Shown piece by piece: positions 1-6,948 of a stretch of DNA of 10,641 nt. Source of the stretch: Spirochaetia bacterium. GTDB taxonomy: Bacteria > Spirochaetota > Spirochaetia > Treponematales > Breznakiellaceae. How positions within the stretch are numbered: the stretch's first letter is position 1; each line of letters opens with the position of its first letter. Below the pieces are notes generated by a model that was given only the letters and a program-made list of their open reading frames with translations, was not told the DNA's origin and did not search any database. The stretch spans positions 1 to 10,641 of the forward strand of contig BOAV01000086.1 in the NCBI GenBank assembly GCA_026002045.1, in the 5' to 3' direction. A program made the position numbers and the translations under genes.

Positions 1-407
1 TCGCCCAGAGTTCCTCCGCGGTACACCGCGGCGCTGCCCAAGGCGAATATGCGGTTGCTTTAACTTATGAGGATCCTTCGGTCAGTTATGTGCGGGACGG
101 CGCTCCGGTAAAGGTCGTATACCCCAAGGAAGGCGCGGTCTTTTTGGGAGCCGCCACGGCGATTGTGAAGGGCGCAAAAAATCTTGACAACGCCAAGAAG
201 TTTATTGATTTCATCCTCAGCCCGGAGGCGCAGGCTGTCTACGGCAACGAACTGACCGCAAGGCCGGTGCGTTCAGACGCGGTGACAGGCACCCACATGG
301 TCCCCATGAAGGATATAAAACTTCTCGTTGAAGACGGCGCCTATGTTACCGCCCACCGCAGCGAAATCATCGAGCGTTACCGGACCATACTTACTTCGGT
401 TCAATAA
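1..407 (+). CDS. ABC transporter substrate-binding protein, C-terminal part (cut by window start)
   Basis: The frame is open from position 3 to the TAA at 405-407, giving about 134 residues; the true start lies outside the window. The visible part is the C-terminal lobe of a periplasmic family-1 type solute-binding protein. A segment near residues 40-60 (VYPKEGAVF, then AATAIVKGAKN) is followed by NAKKFIDFILSPEAQ, the usual 'accompanying helix' stretch in iron, polyamine and sugar-phosphate binding proteins. It should capture the substrate outside the inner membrane and deliver it to the permease encoded downstream. The ATPase and permease genes follow on the same strand, separated only by a 90-bp gap with a hairpin terminator. 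The ligand pocket is mostly missing, so iron versus sugar phosphate or phosphonate cannot be decided. The GTG at 90 is internal and not a start. Confidence 0.85.
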   Translation, partial: AQSSSAVHRGAAQGEYAVALTYEDPSVSYVRDGAPVKVVYPKEGAVFLGAATAIVKGAKNLDNAKKFIDFILSPEAQAVYGNELTARPVRSDAVTGTHMVPMKDIKLLVEDGAYVTAHRSEIIERYRTILTSVQ

Positions 408-424
408 ACGTTTTTGAAGGGCGC

Positions 425-471
425 TCAGGCGCTTCCTGATGCCGGGCCGAAAAAATCGGCCCGGCGTTTTT
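425..471 (+). terminator. Tandem hairpins with T-run between binding-protein and ATPase genes
   Basis: A small hairpin (TCAGG 425-429, loop CGCTT, CCTGA 435-439) is followed after one base by a perfect 10-bp stem: GCCGGGCCGA at 441-450, loop AAAAA, and TCGGCCCGGC at 456-465. A G and five T's follow at 467-471. This is a strong intrinsic terminator. Because the ATPase and permease genes of the same system follow without a clear new promoter, it probably acts as a partial terminator and 3' mRNA stabiliser, giving more binding protein than membrane components. That role is inferred. Confidence 0.88.
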
Positions 472-497
472 AATTTAACTGTGCGGAGGTTCCCCCC

Positions 498-1598
498 ATG
501 AGCGTAAAGATTCAGTTTCAAAATGTGACAAAAAAATACGGGGAAACAACGGTTATCCCGGATCTTTCCCTGGAAGTAAAAGAGGGAGAGTTCTTTACCC
601 TTCTGGGGCCTTCGGGGTGCGGCAAGACAACCTTGCTGCGGATGGTTGCGGGATTCAACTCCATAGAAGCGGGAACCATCAGTTTTAACGATAAGGTAAT
701 AAACAATTTGTCGCCGGGGAAGCGGAATATCGGCATGGTTTTTCAGAACTACGCCATTTTTCCCCACATGAATGTAAAACAAAATGTCGCCTTCGGCCTT
801 ACCAACCGCGCTGTCCCAAAAGATGAAATTGAAAAGCGTGTTGAAAAAATACTTGATACCGTAAAAATTACAGAATACAGGGACCGTATGCCCGAAAGCC
901 TTTCCGGCGGGCAGCAGCAGCGGGTCGCCCTTGCGCGGGCCATTGTCATTGAGCCCGACGTGCTTCTCATGGACGAACCCCTCTCCAACCTGGACGCCAA
1001 ACTGCGGGTGGACATGCGGAACGCCATTAAGGAAATACAGAACGCCATTCAAATTACTACGATTTATGTTACCCACGATCAGGAGGAGGCCATGGCGGTT
1101 TCCGACCGGATCGCCATTATGAACAGGGGTGTTATCCAGCATATCGGGAGCCCCCGTGAAATTTACCGCCGCCCCGCCAATCTTTTTGTGGCAACCTTTA
1201 TCGGGCACACCAATGTGCTGGAGGGAACCCTTAAACGCAACGGGAACGCGGCGCGGCTGTCCATCGGAACCTACGCCGAAAATTTTGAGGGCCCCCTTGC
1301 CGGAGGGGACGGGGAAGCGCCGGTCAAAGTGTCGGTGCGTCCCGAAGAATTCTACATCGCCGAAGGGAAGGCCGACAGCGGACTCAAGGGGAAGATACTC
1401 AACGCCATGTTCCTTGGCCTGAATACCCATTACTTCATTGCCCTGGAAAGCGGGCAGCGTGTTGAAATTGTTGAACAATCCGCATCGGAAAAAATCTATA
1501 AAAACGGTGAAGATGTTTTTCTTAAAATACACCGGGACAGGATCAATATATTTGATGCAGGCGGTGAGCGTAACTTAACCGCGGGCGGAAACAAATGA
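498..1598 (+). CDS. ABC transporter ATP-binding protein (iron/sugar-phosphate/polyamine importer type)
   Basis: This 366-residue cytoplasmic ATPase powers the importer. The nucleotide-binding domain is complete: Walker A GPSGCGKT at 37-44, Q-loop Q83 within MVFQNYAIFPHM, signature LSGGQQQR at 135-142, Walker B ending LLMDEP at 156-161, D-loop SNLD at 163-166, and switch His193 in THD. The remaining ~130 residues match the C-terminal TOBE-type regulatory domain of the FbpC/PotA/AfuC group (SVRPEE). The ATG at 498 has GGAGG at 485-489, 8 nt upstream. The stop overlaps the permease start (ATGA at 1595-1598), so the two are translationally coupled. The family is certain but the substrate is not; annotation pipelines often label such proteins Fe(3+) importers by default. 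Confidence 0.95.
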   Translation: MSVKIQFQNVTKKYGETTVIPDLSLEVKEGEFFTLLGPSGCGKTTLLRMVAGFNSIEAGTISFNDKVINNLSPGKRNIGMVFQNYAIFPHMNVKQNVAFGLTNRAVPKDEIEKRVEKILDTVKITEYRDRMPESLSGGQQQRVALARAIVIEPDVLLMDEPLSNLDAKLRVDMRNAIKEIQNAIQITTIYVTHDQEEAMAVSDRIAIMNRGVIQHIGSPREIYRRPANLFVATFIGHTNVLEGTLKRNGNAARLSIGTYAENFEGPLAGGDGEAPVKVSVRPEEFYIAEGKADSGLKGKILNAMFLGLNTHYFIALESGQRVEIVEQSASEKIYKNGEDVFLKIHRDRINIFDAGGERNLTAGGNK

Positions 1599-3241
1599 AC
1601 GAGCCCCGCAAAAAAGACGCCTGGACAATAATCACCGGCGCAGTATTTTTAATCTATATTGTGTTTCTTTTGTATCCCCTGATCACCCTGTTTGCGAAAA
1701 GCCTGATCGGCCCTGAGGGTTTTTCCCTTGCATCTTTTCAAAAGTTTTTTTCATCAAAATATTATTACGGTACGATTGTAAACAGCCTGAGGGTTACCTT
1801 CAGCGTCACCCTTTTAACCGTTGTACTGGCGGTTCCCCTTGCCTATGTGATGAACACCGTTAAGATACGTTTTGCCGCGGCCATTCAGATTCTTATATTG
1901 ATATCCTCCACCAGCGCGCCCTTTATCGGCGCCTATTCCTGGATACTGCTTTTAGGCAGAAGCGGGGTCATCACGGTTTTTTTCCGGGATGTTTTCGGCA
2001 TTGCCACGCCGGACATTTACGGCTTTAACGGAATACTGCTGGTGCTGACCCTGCAGCTTACCCCGCTTATTTTTATGTATGTTTCCGGGGCCCTTAAGAC
2101 CGTGGACAGTTCTTTAATCGAAGCCTCCGAAAGCATGAACTGTACGGGGGTAAAAAAAATGGTCCGGATCACCGCCCCCCTTATCCTGCCTACGATTCTT
2201 GCGGGGAGTCTTTTGGTGTTTATGCGCGCCCTTGCGGATTTCGGAACCCCCATGCTGATAGGGGAAGGCTACCGCACGATCCCGGTGCTCATCTTTAATG
2301 AGTTTATCAGTGAGATGGGGGACGACGACAGTTTTGCCGCGGCGATCAGTATTATGGTCGTGGTATTCGCCACTTCCATATTTTTGGTGCAGAAATTTGT
2401 CGCGGAAAAAAAATCCTATACCACCACATCCCTGCGGCCCATTCAGCCTAAAAAAGAAAAGGGACTGCGGAATATTCTGGCCCATGCTTTTATATATATC
2501 TATGTAATCCTGGCCATTATGCCCCAGGCCTATGTGGCCTATACTTCTTTTCTAAAAACCAGGGGAAAGATGTTTGTCCCCGGTTATTCTCTTGACAGTT
2601 ATATTACGGCCTTTTCAAAAATCGGGGACGCCATCACCAATACCTTTGTGCTGGCCCTTTCGGCCCTCGCAATCATCGTGGTCATTGCATCACTGGTGGC
2701 CTATGTTACGGTCCGCAGGCCCAGCGCCCTGACCAATATTCTTGATATTGCTACGATGTTCCCCTATATCGTTCCCGGTTCAATCCTTGGTATCGCCCTG
2801 CTGATGACCTTTAACAAGCAGCCCATGTATTTAAGCGGCACCGCATTTATTTTGGTCCTGGCCTTTACGATCCGCCGCCTTCCCTATACCATCCGTTCCA
2901 GCAGCGCCATCCTGCATCAGATTAGCGTTAGTACGGAAGAAGCGGCCATCAGCCTGGGGGCTTCCAAATTCAAAACCTTTACCCGCATCACCGTTCCCGC
3001 GATGCTCCCCGGCGTGTTCTCCGGGGCCATACTCAGCTGGGTATCCATACTGACGGAACTGAGCACTTCGATCCTTCTCTATACCACCGCAACCCGCACC
3101 ATGACGATTGCGATTTATACCGAAGTGCTCCGGGGCAACTACGGAACCGCCGCCGCCCTCTCATCGATCCTTTCGCTGATAACCGTTATTTCCCTTTTGA
3201 TCTTCTTTAAGGTGACGGGGAAGCGGGAACTGAACATGTAG
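1595..3241 (+). CDS. ABC transporter permease, two fused transmembrane domains (FbpB/AfuB-like)
   Basis: This 548-residue inner-membrane protein contains both permease domains of the importer in one chain. Each half is strongly hydrophobic with about six predicted membrane segments. They are joined near residues 275-290 by a charged linker (PKKEKG). Each half carries the EAA loop that docks onto the ATPase: EASESMNCTGVKK at 176-188 and EEAAISLGASKFK at 448-460, each followed by the expected [R]IT.P..LP sequence. Two-domain single-chain permeases of this size are typical of the FbpB ferric-iron and related families. The start overlaps the ATPase stop by 4 nt. No obvious terminator lies downstream; the next gene begins 51 nt later behind its own putative promoter. 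Confidence 0.93.
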   Translation: MNEPRKKDAWTIITGAVFLIYIVFLLYPLITLFAKSLIGPEGFSLASFQKFFSSKYYYGTIVNSLRVTFSVTLLTVVLAVPLAYVMNTVKIRFAAAIQILILISSTSAPFIGAYSWILLLGRSGVITVFFRDVFGIATPDIYGFNGILLVLTLQLTPLIFMYVSGALKTVDSSLIEASESMNCTGVKKMVRITAPLILPTILAGSLLVFMRALADFGTPMLIGEGYRTIPVLIFNEFISEMGDDDSFAAAISIMVVVFATSIFLVQKFVAEKKSYTTTSLRPIQPKKEKGLRNILAHAFIYIYVILAIMPQAYVAYTSFLKTRGKMFVPGYSLDSYITAFSKIGDAITNTFVLALSALAIIVVIASLVAYVTVRRPSALTNILDIATMFPYIVPGSILGIALLMTFNKQPMYLSGTAFILVLAFTIRRLPYTIRSSSAILHQISVSTEEAAISLGASKFKTFTRITVPAMLPGVFSGAILSWVSILTELSTSILLYTTATRTMTIAIYTEVLRGNYGTAAALSSILSLITVISLLIFFKVTGKRELNM

Positions 3242-3256
3242 TTCCGCATTATCAGC

Positions 3257-3286
3257 TTGTAAAGAGGACCGGAAAAAAAGTACAAT
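3257..3286 (+). promoter_or_regulatory. Putative sigma-70 promoter for the HAD hydrolase gene
   Basis: TTGTAA at 3257-3262 (4 of 6 to the -35 consensus), an 18-bp spacer, and TACAAT at 3281-3286 (5 of 6 to the -10 consensus). The expected transcription start, about 7 nt past the -10, falls at or next to the A of the ATG at 3293. The transcript would therefore be leaderless or nearly so. The call rests on pattern only; spirochaete promoter consensus was assumed to resemble the general bacterial one. Confidence 0.45.
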
Positions 3287-3292
3287 CTTCTC

Positions 3293-4141
3293 ATGCAAAA
3301 GCGAACACTCGATCCCTCTACTATAAAAGCCCTTGCCATCGATCTTGATGGGACCGTTCTTGCGCCCGGCGCGGTCTTGATGGAGCGTACCATCCGGGCG
3401 GTCAATGCCTGCCGGGAAAAGGGCTTGGCCGTCATCATTGCCACCGGGCGGGCCATTGAGGCGGCTGAACGGTTCAGGCTGCCCCTGGGCGTAACCGGTC
3501 CCATGGTTTACTACAACGGCGCGGTGGTGGCGGACATGCCCGGCGGCAAAATCCTCAGCGCAACCCTGCTGGACCTTGAGGCGGTGAATTTCTGCATCGA
3601 TCTTTCCCGCAGTACCGGGGTTTATTATCAGGTCTTTCTGCCGGGAACCACGGAGAATCCCCGGCAGCGGCTGGTGGCGGAACGGCCCGGCGCAGAAAGG
3701 GATATGTACCATAACCACACGGGGATACAGGCTGAAATCGGGGACCTGAAAGAGGCCATCGCCGCGCCGGGCATTACCGGCTGCATCAAGAGCATGTTCC
3801 TGGCGGAGCCGGAAGTGCAGGATATGATACGGCCAAAAATTGAAGAACGTTTCGGCGATAAGCTTTACATAGCCCGAACCCTGCGGACCTTTCTGGAAAT
3901 CATGAATCCCAATGTTTCCAAGGGCGAGGGGCTCAAGATCGCTTTGCAGCGCCGTGGTTTGGACGCCGCTCAGGTTATCGCCTTTGGGGATGAGGAAAAC
4001 GACCTCCCCATGTTCGGCGCAACGGGTTTTGCCATTGCCCCTGCCAACGCAAAGGAATCGGTGCGTAATGCGGCGGACCTCGTAATCGGCCCCAACACGG
4101 AAGACGGGGTTGCGGCGTTTCTGGAAAAAACTTTTCTCTAA
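3293..4141 (+). CDS. HAD-superfamily phosphatase, Cof/YidA type
   Basis: This is a 282-residue soluble hydrolase with all HAD motifs: DLDGT at 17-21 (nucleophile Asp17, acid/base Asp19), Thr51 in ATGR at 50-53, Lys210 in NPNVSKGEGL, and metal-binding GDEEND at 232-237. The large region between motifs II and III is the C2-type cap of the Cof subfamily. Members dephosphorylate small phosphorylated metabolites, often sugar phosphates or FMN-like compounds; the exact substrate cannot be read here. The ATG is the first possible start: upstream in frame there is only a stop at 3260-3262, and no ribosome site lies close before it (AGAGG sits about 26 nt away). It follows the ABC permease gene by 51 nt and converges with the Uma2 remnant, leaving a 10-bp gap. 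Confidence 0.92.
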   Translation: MQKRTLDPSTIKALAIDLDGTVLAPGAVLMERTIRAVNACREKGLAVIIATGRAIEAAERFRLPLGVTGPMVYYNGAVVADMPGGKILSATLLDLEAVNFCIDLSRSTGVYYQVFLPGTTENPRQRLVAERPGAERDMYHNHTGIQAEIGDLKEAIAAPGITGCIKSMFLAEPEVQDMIRPKIEERFGDKLYIARTLRTFLEIMNPNVSKGEGLKIALQRRGLDAAQVIAFGDEENDLPMFGATGFAIAPANAKESVRNAADLVIGPNTEDGVAAFLEKTFL

Positions 4142-4142
4142 A

Positions 4143-4161
4143 AACGGCGGATTATTCCGCG
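4143..4161 (-). terminator. Short hairpin terminator for the minus-strand block
   Basis: Read on the minus strand, GCGGA (4161-4157), loop ATAA, TCCGC (4152-4148), then CG and a T-run (4145-4141). The stem is only 5 bp but G+C-rich and followed by five T's. It contains the Uma2 stop codon, and the T-run ends at the stop of the convergent HAD gene. On the plus strand no T-run follows the stem, so it works in one direction at most. Confidence 0.5.
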
Positions 4162-4520
4162 AATACCTCTTTTAGATTTATGGTGCAGCCCGGCAGCACC
4201 GAAACCGGGGCCATGTCATTTTCATCGTAGGTATTGACAATGTAATGGTCGTTTTCAAGGATGAATGTCTGCACGTCTTCGGAGTCCGGATCCACGATCC
4301 AGTATTCACGAACCCCGGCCTGTTGATATTTGCGGAATTTTACGATCTTGTCATAGCGGGCAGTAGTGGGGGACAGGATTTCAATGACCAAATCCGGAGC
4401 GCCGTTACAGCCCCGGTCATCCAGTTTGGAGGGATCGCAGATCACCACGATGTCCGGCTCCAGAACGGTGTCGTCACTGTTATCCGCCGCCGGGTTCAGC
4501 CTGACCGAAAAGGGCGCCGC
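4152..4520 (-). pseudogene. 5'-truncated Uma2-family (DUF820, PD-(D/E)XK-like) gene
   Basis: The stop is at 4152-4154. The C-terminal two thirds of a Uma2-family protein is clear: EPDIVVICDPSKLDDRGC, APDLVIEILSPTT, then KFRKYQQAGVREYWIVDP. Family members are ~180-200 residues. Here the only usable start is the GTG at 4446-4448, giving 98 residues that begin inside the conserved EPDIVV strand. In the same frame, family-like sequence continues upstream (APFSVRL, about 4517-4497, then a variable loop) with no ATG, GTG or TTG. That stretch overlaps the end of the TRAP permease gene in another frame. The N-terminal ~70-90 residues are absent. The likely catalytic Asp, Glu and Lys region is kept, so a short product is conceivable, but a decayed remnant is more likely. 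The function of the family is poorly known; nuclease ancestry is inferred from the fold. Confidence 0.75.
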
Positions 4521-6478
4521 TGCCCCCCTGCTGCGGCCTTTTGCTTTCTCGTACCGGTTATTTGCAGGACGAACACAATCGCTATCAGGCCGATTCCCGC
4601 AATGTCCGTGACAAGTCCGGGATCGATAAGGCCCAAACCTCCCACAAGCGCCATGATCCGCTCAATGGGGGGCATATGTTTAAACATGTAACCCTCAATG
4701 CCGCTTGCAACGCCCCACATTCCGATAAGTGAGGAGATTATGATCTGTACCACCTTGAGCGTGTTGGCGGGATCACCCGGATTGGGAAAAACGAAAAGCA
4801 TGGCGGGGTTCAGGACAAAAATGTAGGGAATGATGAATGCCGTAATTGCCAGCCGCGTGGCGGTGATGCCGGTTTTTATCGGATTCGACTTTGCAATGGC
4901 TGCGCCCGCATAGGCCGCAAGGGCCACCGGCGGGGTTATGTCCGCCACGATACCGAAGTAGAATACGAACATATGCGCCGCAAGGACCGGCACTTTTACC
5001 CCCGGGGATATTTCCATGGCCATTACGATGGGCGCGGTGATGGTTGCCATGATCACATAGTTTGCGGTGGTGGGAATACCCATGCCCAGAATGATGCATG
5101 ATATCATCGTAAAAAATAAAGCCAGCAACAGATTATTCCGGGAAAGGCCGACCAGCACTGAAACCAGAATTTGTCCCAGGCCGGTGAGGGAGACTATCCC
5201 CACCACAATGCCCGCCAGGGCGCAGGCCATTGCCACTCCGATGGTGTTTTTTGAACCTGCGGCAAGGGCGTCCGCAAAGCTTGCCGGTGTAAAGCGGGTT
5301 TCCTTTTTAAACACCGACACGATAAGAATCGATAAAATGGCAAAGCAGGCAGACTTTGCGGGGGTAAACCAGTTCATAAAACCTACCAGCACCAGTACCG
5401 GCAAAAACAAATATCCCTTTGCAAGAAGCAGGGGAAAAAATTTCGGGATGGATTCTCTGGGCAGCCCCTTAAGGCCGAGCTTTTTTGCTTCAAAATGGAT
5501 CATCAGGAAGATGCCGGTAAAGTAGAGGATTGCAGGTAAAATGGCGGCCACCGCAATGCGGGCATAGGGTAGGTTGGTATACTCGCTCATCAAAAATGCC
5601 GCAGCGCCCATGATGGGCGGCATTATCTGTCCCCCGGTGGAGGCCGCAGCTTCAACCGCTGCGGCAAAGTGGGGCTTGTAGCCGGTCTTCTTCATCACCG
5701 GAATAGTAACGCTGCCGGAGCCCACGGTATTTGCCACGGAGCTCCCCGAATACATTCCCTCAAGGGCGCTTGCGATAACCGCCACCTTCGCCGGTCCTCC
5801 TGAGGCAAAGCCCGCTACCGAGTTTGCAAGATCGATGAAGAAGGATGCTACGCCGGATTTTTCCAGAAATGCCGCCAGGAAAATAAACAACACGATGAAT
5901 GTGGAACAGACCCCGATGGGGGTGCCGATGATGCCCTCGGTGGTGTAGAAAAGCTGGTGGACCACACGCTTCAATGAATAATGATCGGGGCAGACAAAGG
6001 CATAGATGATAAACCCCGCAGCCACCACCAGAATCGGAATACCCACCACCCTGCGGCACAGCTCTGCGAGGATGATGATGCCGGTAACGCCAATAACCAT
6101 ATCCTGGGGCTTCAACGCCACGGCGCGGTTCACGATCACCTGAAAATTAAACACATAATAGAGGAAACAGGATGCGCCTATGATGCCCAGCACCAGGTCA
6201 TACCACGCAACGCTGTTTACCCGTTTGGTGTGCAACCGGTGTATGGGATATAAAATATATCCGATAAGGATGAGCAGCGCCAGAAATGAGCATCTCCGTA
6301 CCTGTTCCGGCAGGGATACAAAAAGGGTAACCCAAAACACATAAGCCCCGAAAAGCAGTAAAAGTCCTTTGACGATAATGCCTGGAACGCCGGTAAACTG
6401 GCGCACATTTGATTCCTTGTCAAATTGCTTGATGAGTTCCTCGGTTTCTTCTGTCGTCAATTCTCTCTCATGAACCAT
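4496..6478 (-). CDS. TRAP transporter permease, 4TM/12TM fusion (TAXI type)
   Basis: This 660-residue inner-membrane protein joins the small DctQ-like domain (about residues 30-140, four membrane segments) to the large DctM-like domain (about 145-645). It drives secondary, ion-coupled uptake of the solute delivered by the TAXI receptor encoded two genes upstream. Family signatures are SGSSVANTVGSGSVTIP at 244-260, GGQIMPPIMGAAAF at 282-295, GMGIPTTANYV at 465-475 and DITPPVALAAY at 513-523. The ATG at 6478 has AAGAGG 5 nt upstream, lying inside the DUF1850 gene, and the two genes overlap by 22 nt. The last ~13 residues (AAAGGQRRPFRSG) look like read-through into the Uma2 remnant rather than native sequence. 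The substrate is unknown; known relatives take up small organic acids or amino acids. Confidence 0.95.
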   Translation of the reverse strand: MVHERELTTEETEELIKQFDKESNVRQFTGVPGIIVKGLLLLFGAYVFWVTLFVSLPEQVRRCSFLALLILIGYILYPIHRLHTKRVNSVAWYDLVLGIIGASCFLYYVFNFQVIVNRAVALKPQDMVIGVTGIIILAELCRRVVGIPILVVAAGFIIYAFVCPDHYSLKRVVHQLFYTTEGIIGTPIGVCSTFIVLFIFLAAFLEKSGVASFFIDLANSVAGFASGGPAKVAVIASALEGMYSGSSVANTVGSGSVTIPVMKKTGYKPHFAAAVEAAASTGGQIMPPIMGAAAFLMSEYTNLPYARIAVAAILPAILYFTGIFLMIHFEAKKLGLKGLPRESIPKFFPLLLAKGYLFLPVLVLVGFMNWFTPAKSACFAILSILIVSVFKKETRFTPASFADALAAGSKNTIGVAMACALAGIVVGIVSLTGLGQILVSVLVGLSRNNLLLALFFTMISCIILGMGIPTTANYVIMATITAPIVMAMEISPGVKVPVLAAHMFVFYFGIVADITPPVALAAYAGAAIAKSNPIKTGITATRLAITAFIIPYIFVLNPAMLFVFPNPGDPANTLKVVQIIISSLIGMWGVASGIEGYMFKHMPPIERIMALVGGLGLIDPGLVTDIAGIGLIAIVFVLQITGTRKQKAAAGGQRRPFRSG

Positions 6479-6948
6479 ATTATCCTCTTAACACGAAACG
6501 TAATGTGGGCATTCCTGCCGCATAGATCCCGTAAACTTATTTTTTCATCCCCGAAGAAAAATGTATGATCGGAAACAGTACCTACAATAAAATTCAATTC
6601 ATTAAAGGTTTGGGTAAAGCCGCTTATTACCAGTGCATCGCCCCGGCGGGTCAGCTGCTGCCCCTCTGATAGATCGGTCTGCATACCGGCGCCGAAATTA
6701 TAAAACAAGGTAGAAACCGGCTTTATCAAAATACCCTCCACCCGGAAGGTATCCCGTACCGGCGTTTGGTTCACGCTATGTATAAATTCTACCGCGAATT
6801 CATCGCCGTCATGAATATTCGTTTGCCAAAAAATACGCCCCGAGTCTGTTTCAACAATCACAAGCCGGGGCGGAAGAAACACACACACCGTGATAGTAAG
6901 CGCCGCAATAACTGCGGCGCCCGCTATCACAAAAGCCCAAGGACGCAT
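6457..6948 (-). CDS. DUF1850 protein, TAXI-TRAP accessory
   Basis: This 163-residue protein has one N-terminal membrane segment (about 5-26) and a predicted extracytoplasmic domain. The domain has the DUF1850 pattern: FAVEFIHSVNQTPVRDTF at 51-68 with the conserved HSV, then a glycine-rich FGAG at 85-88. DUF1850 genes are commonly found beside TAXI receptor and fused TRAP permease genes, as here; their role is not established, but an auxiliary subunit is plausible. The ATG shares its A with the last base of the receptor's TAA (TAATG at 6950-6946), and the 3' end overlaps the permease gene by 22 nt. The three genes therefore form a coupled unit. No strong ribosome site precedes the start. Confidence 0.85.
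   Translation of the reverse strand: MRPWAFVIAGAAVIAALTITVCVFLPPRLVIVETDSGRIFWQTNIHDGDEFAVEFIHSVNQTPVRDTFRVEGILIKPVSTLFYNFGAGMQTDLSEGQQLTRRGDALVISGFTQTFNELNFIVGTVSDHTFFFGDEKISLRDLCGRNAHITFRVKRIIWFMREN

Noticed and set aside
273..1532. 419-residue open frame on the minus strand across the ATPase gene
   Set aside because: It lies fully antisense to a gene with all ABC ATPase motifs and has no recognisable domain. Long antisense frames are common opposite GC-biased genes.
3161..3718. 185-residue minus-strand frame over the permease 3' end and HAD gene
   Set aside because: Antisense shadow of two real genes; it spans their boundary and has no motif.
4518..4532. Programmed -1 frameshift producing a TRAP-Uma2 fusion protein
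   Set aside because: The six-G run lacks a proper slippery heptamer and the product would join unrelated proteins; gene truncation explains the data more simply.
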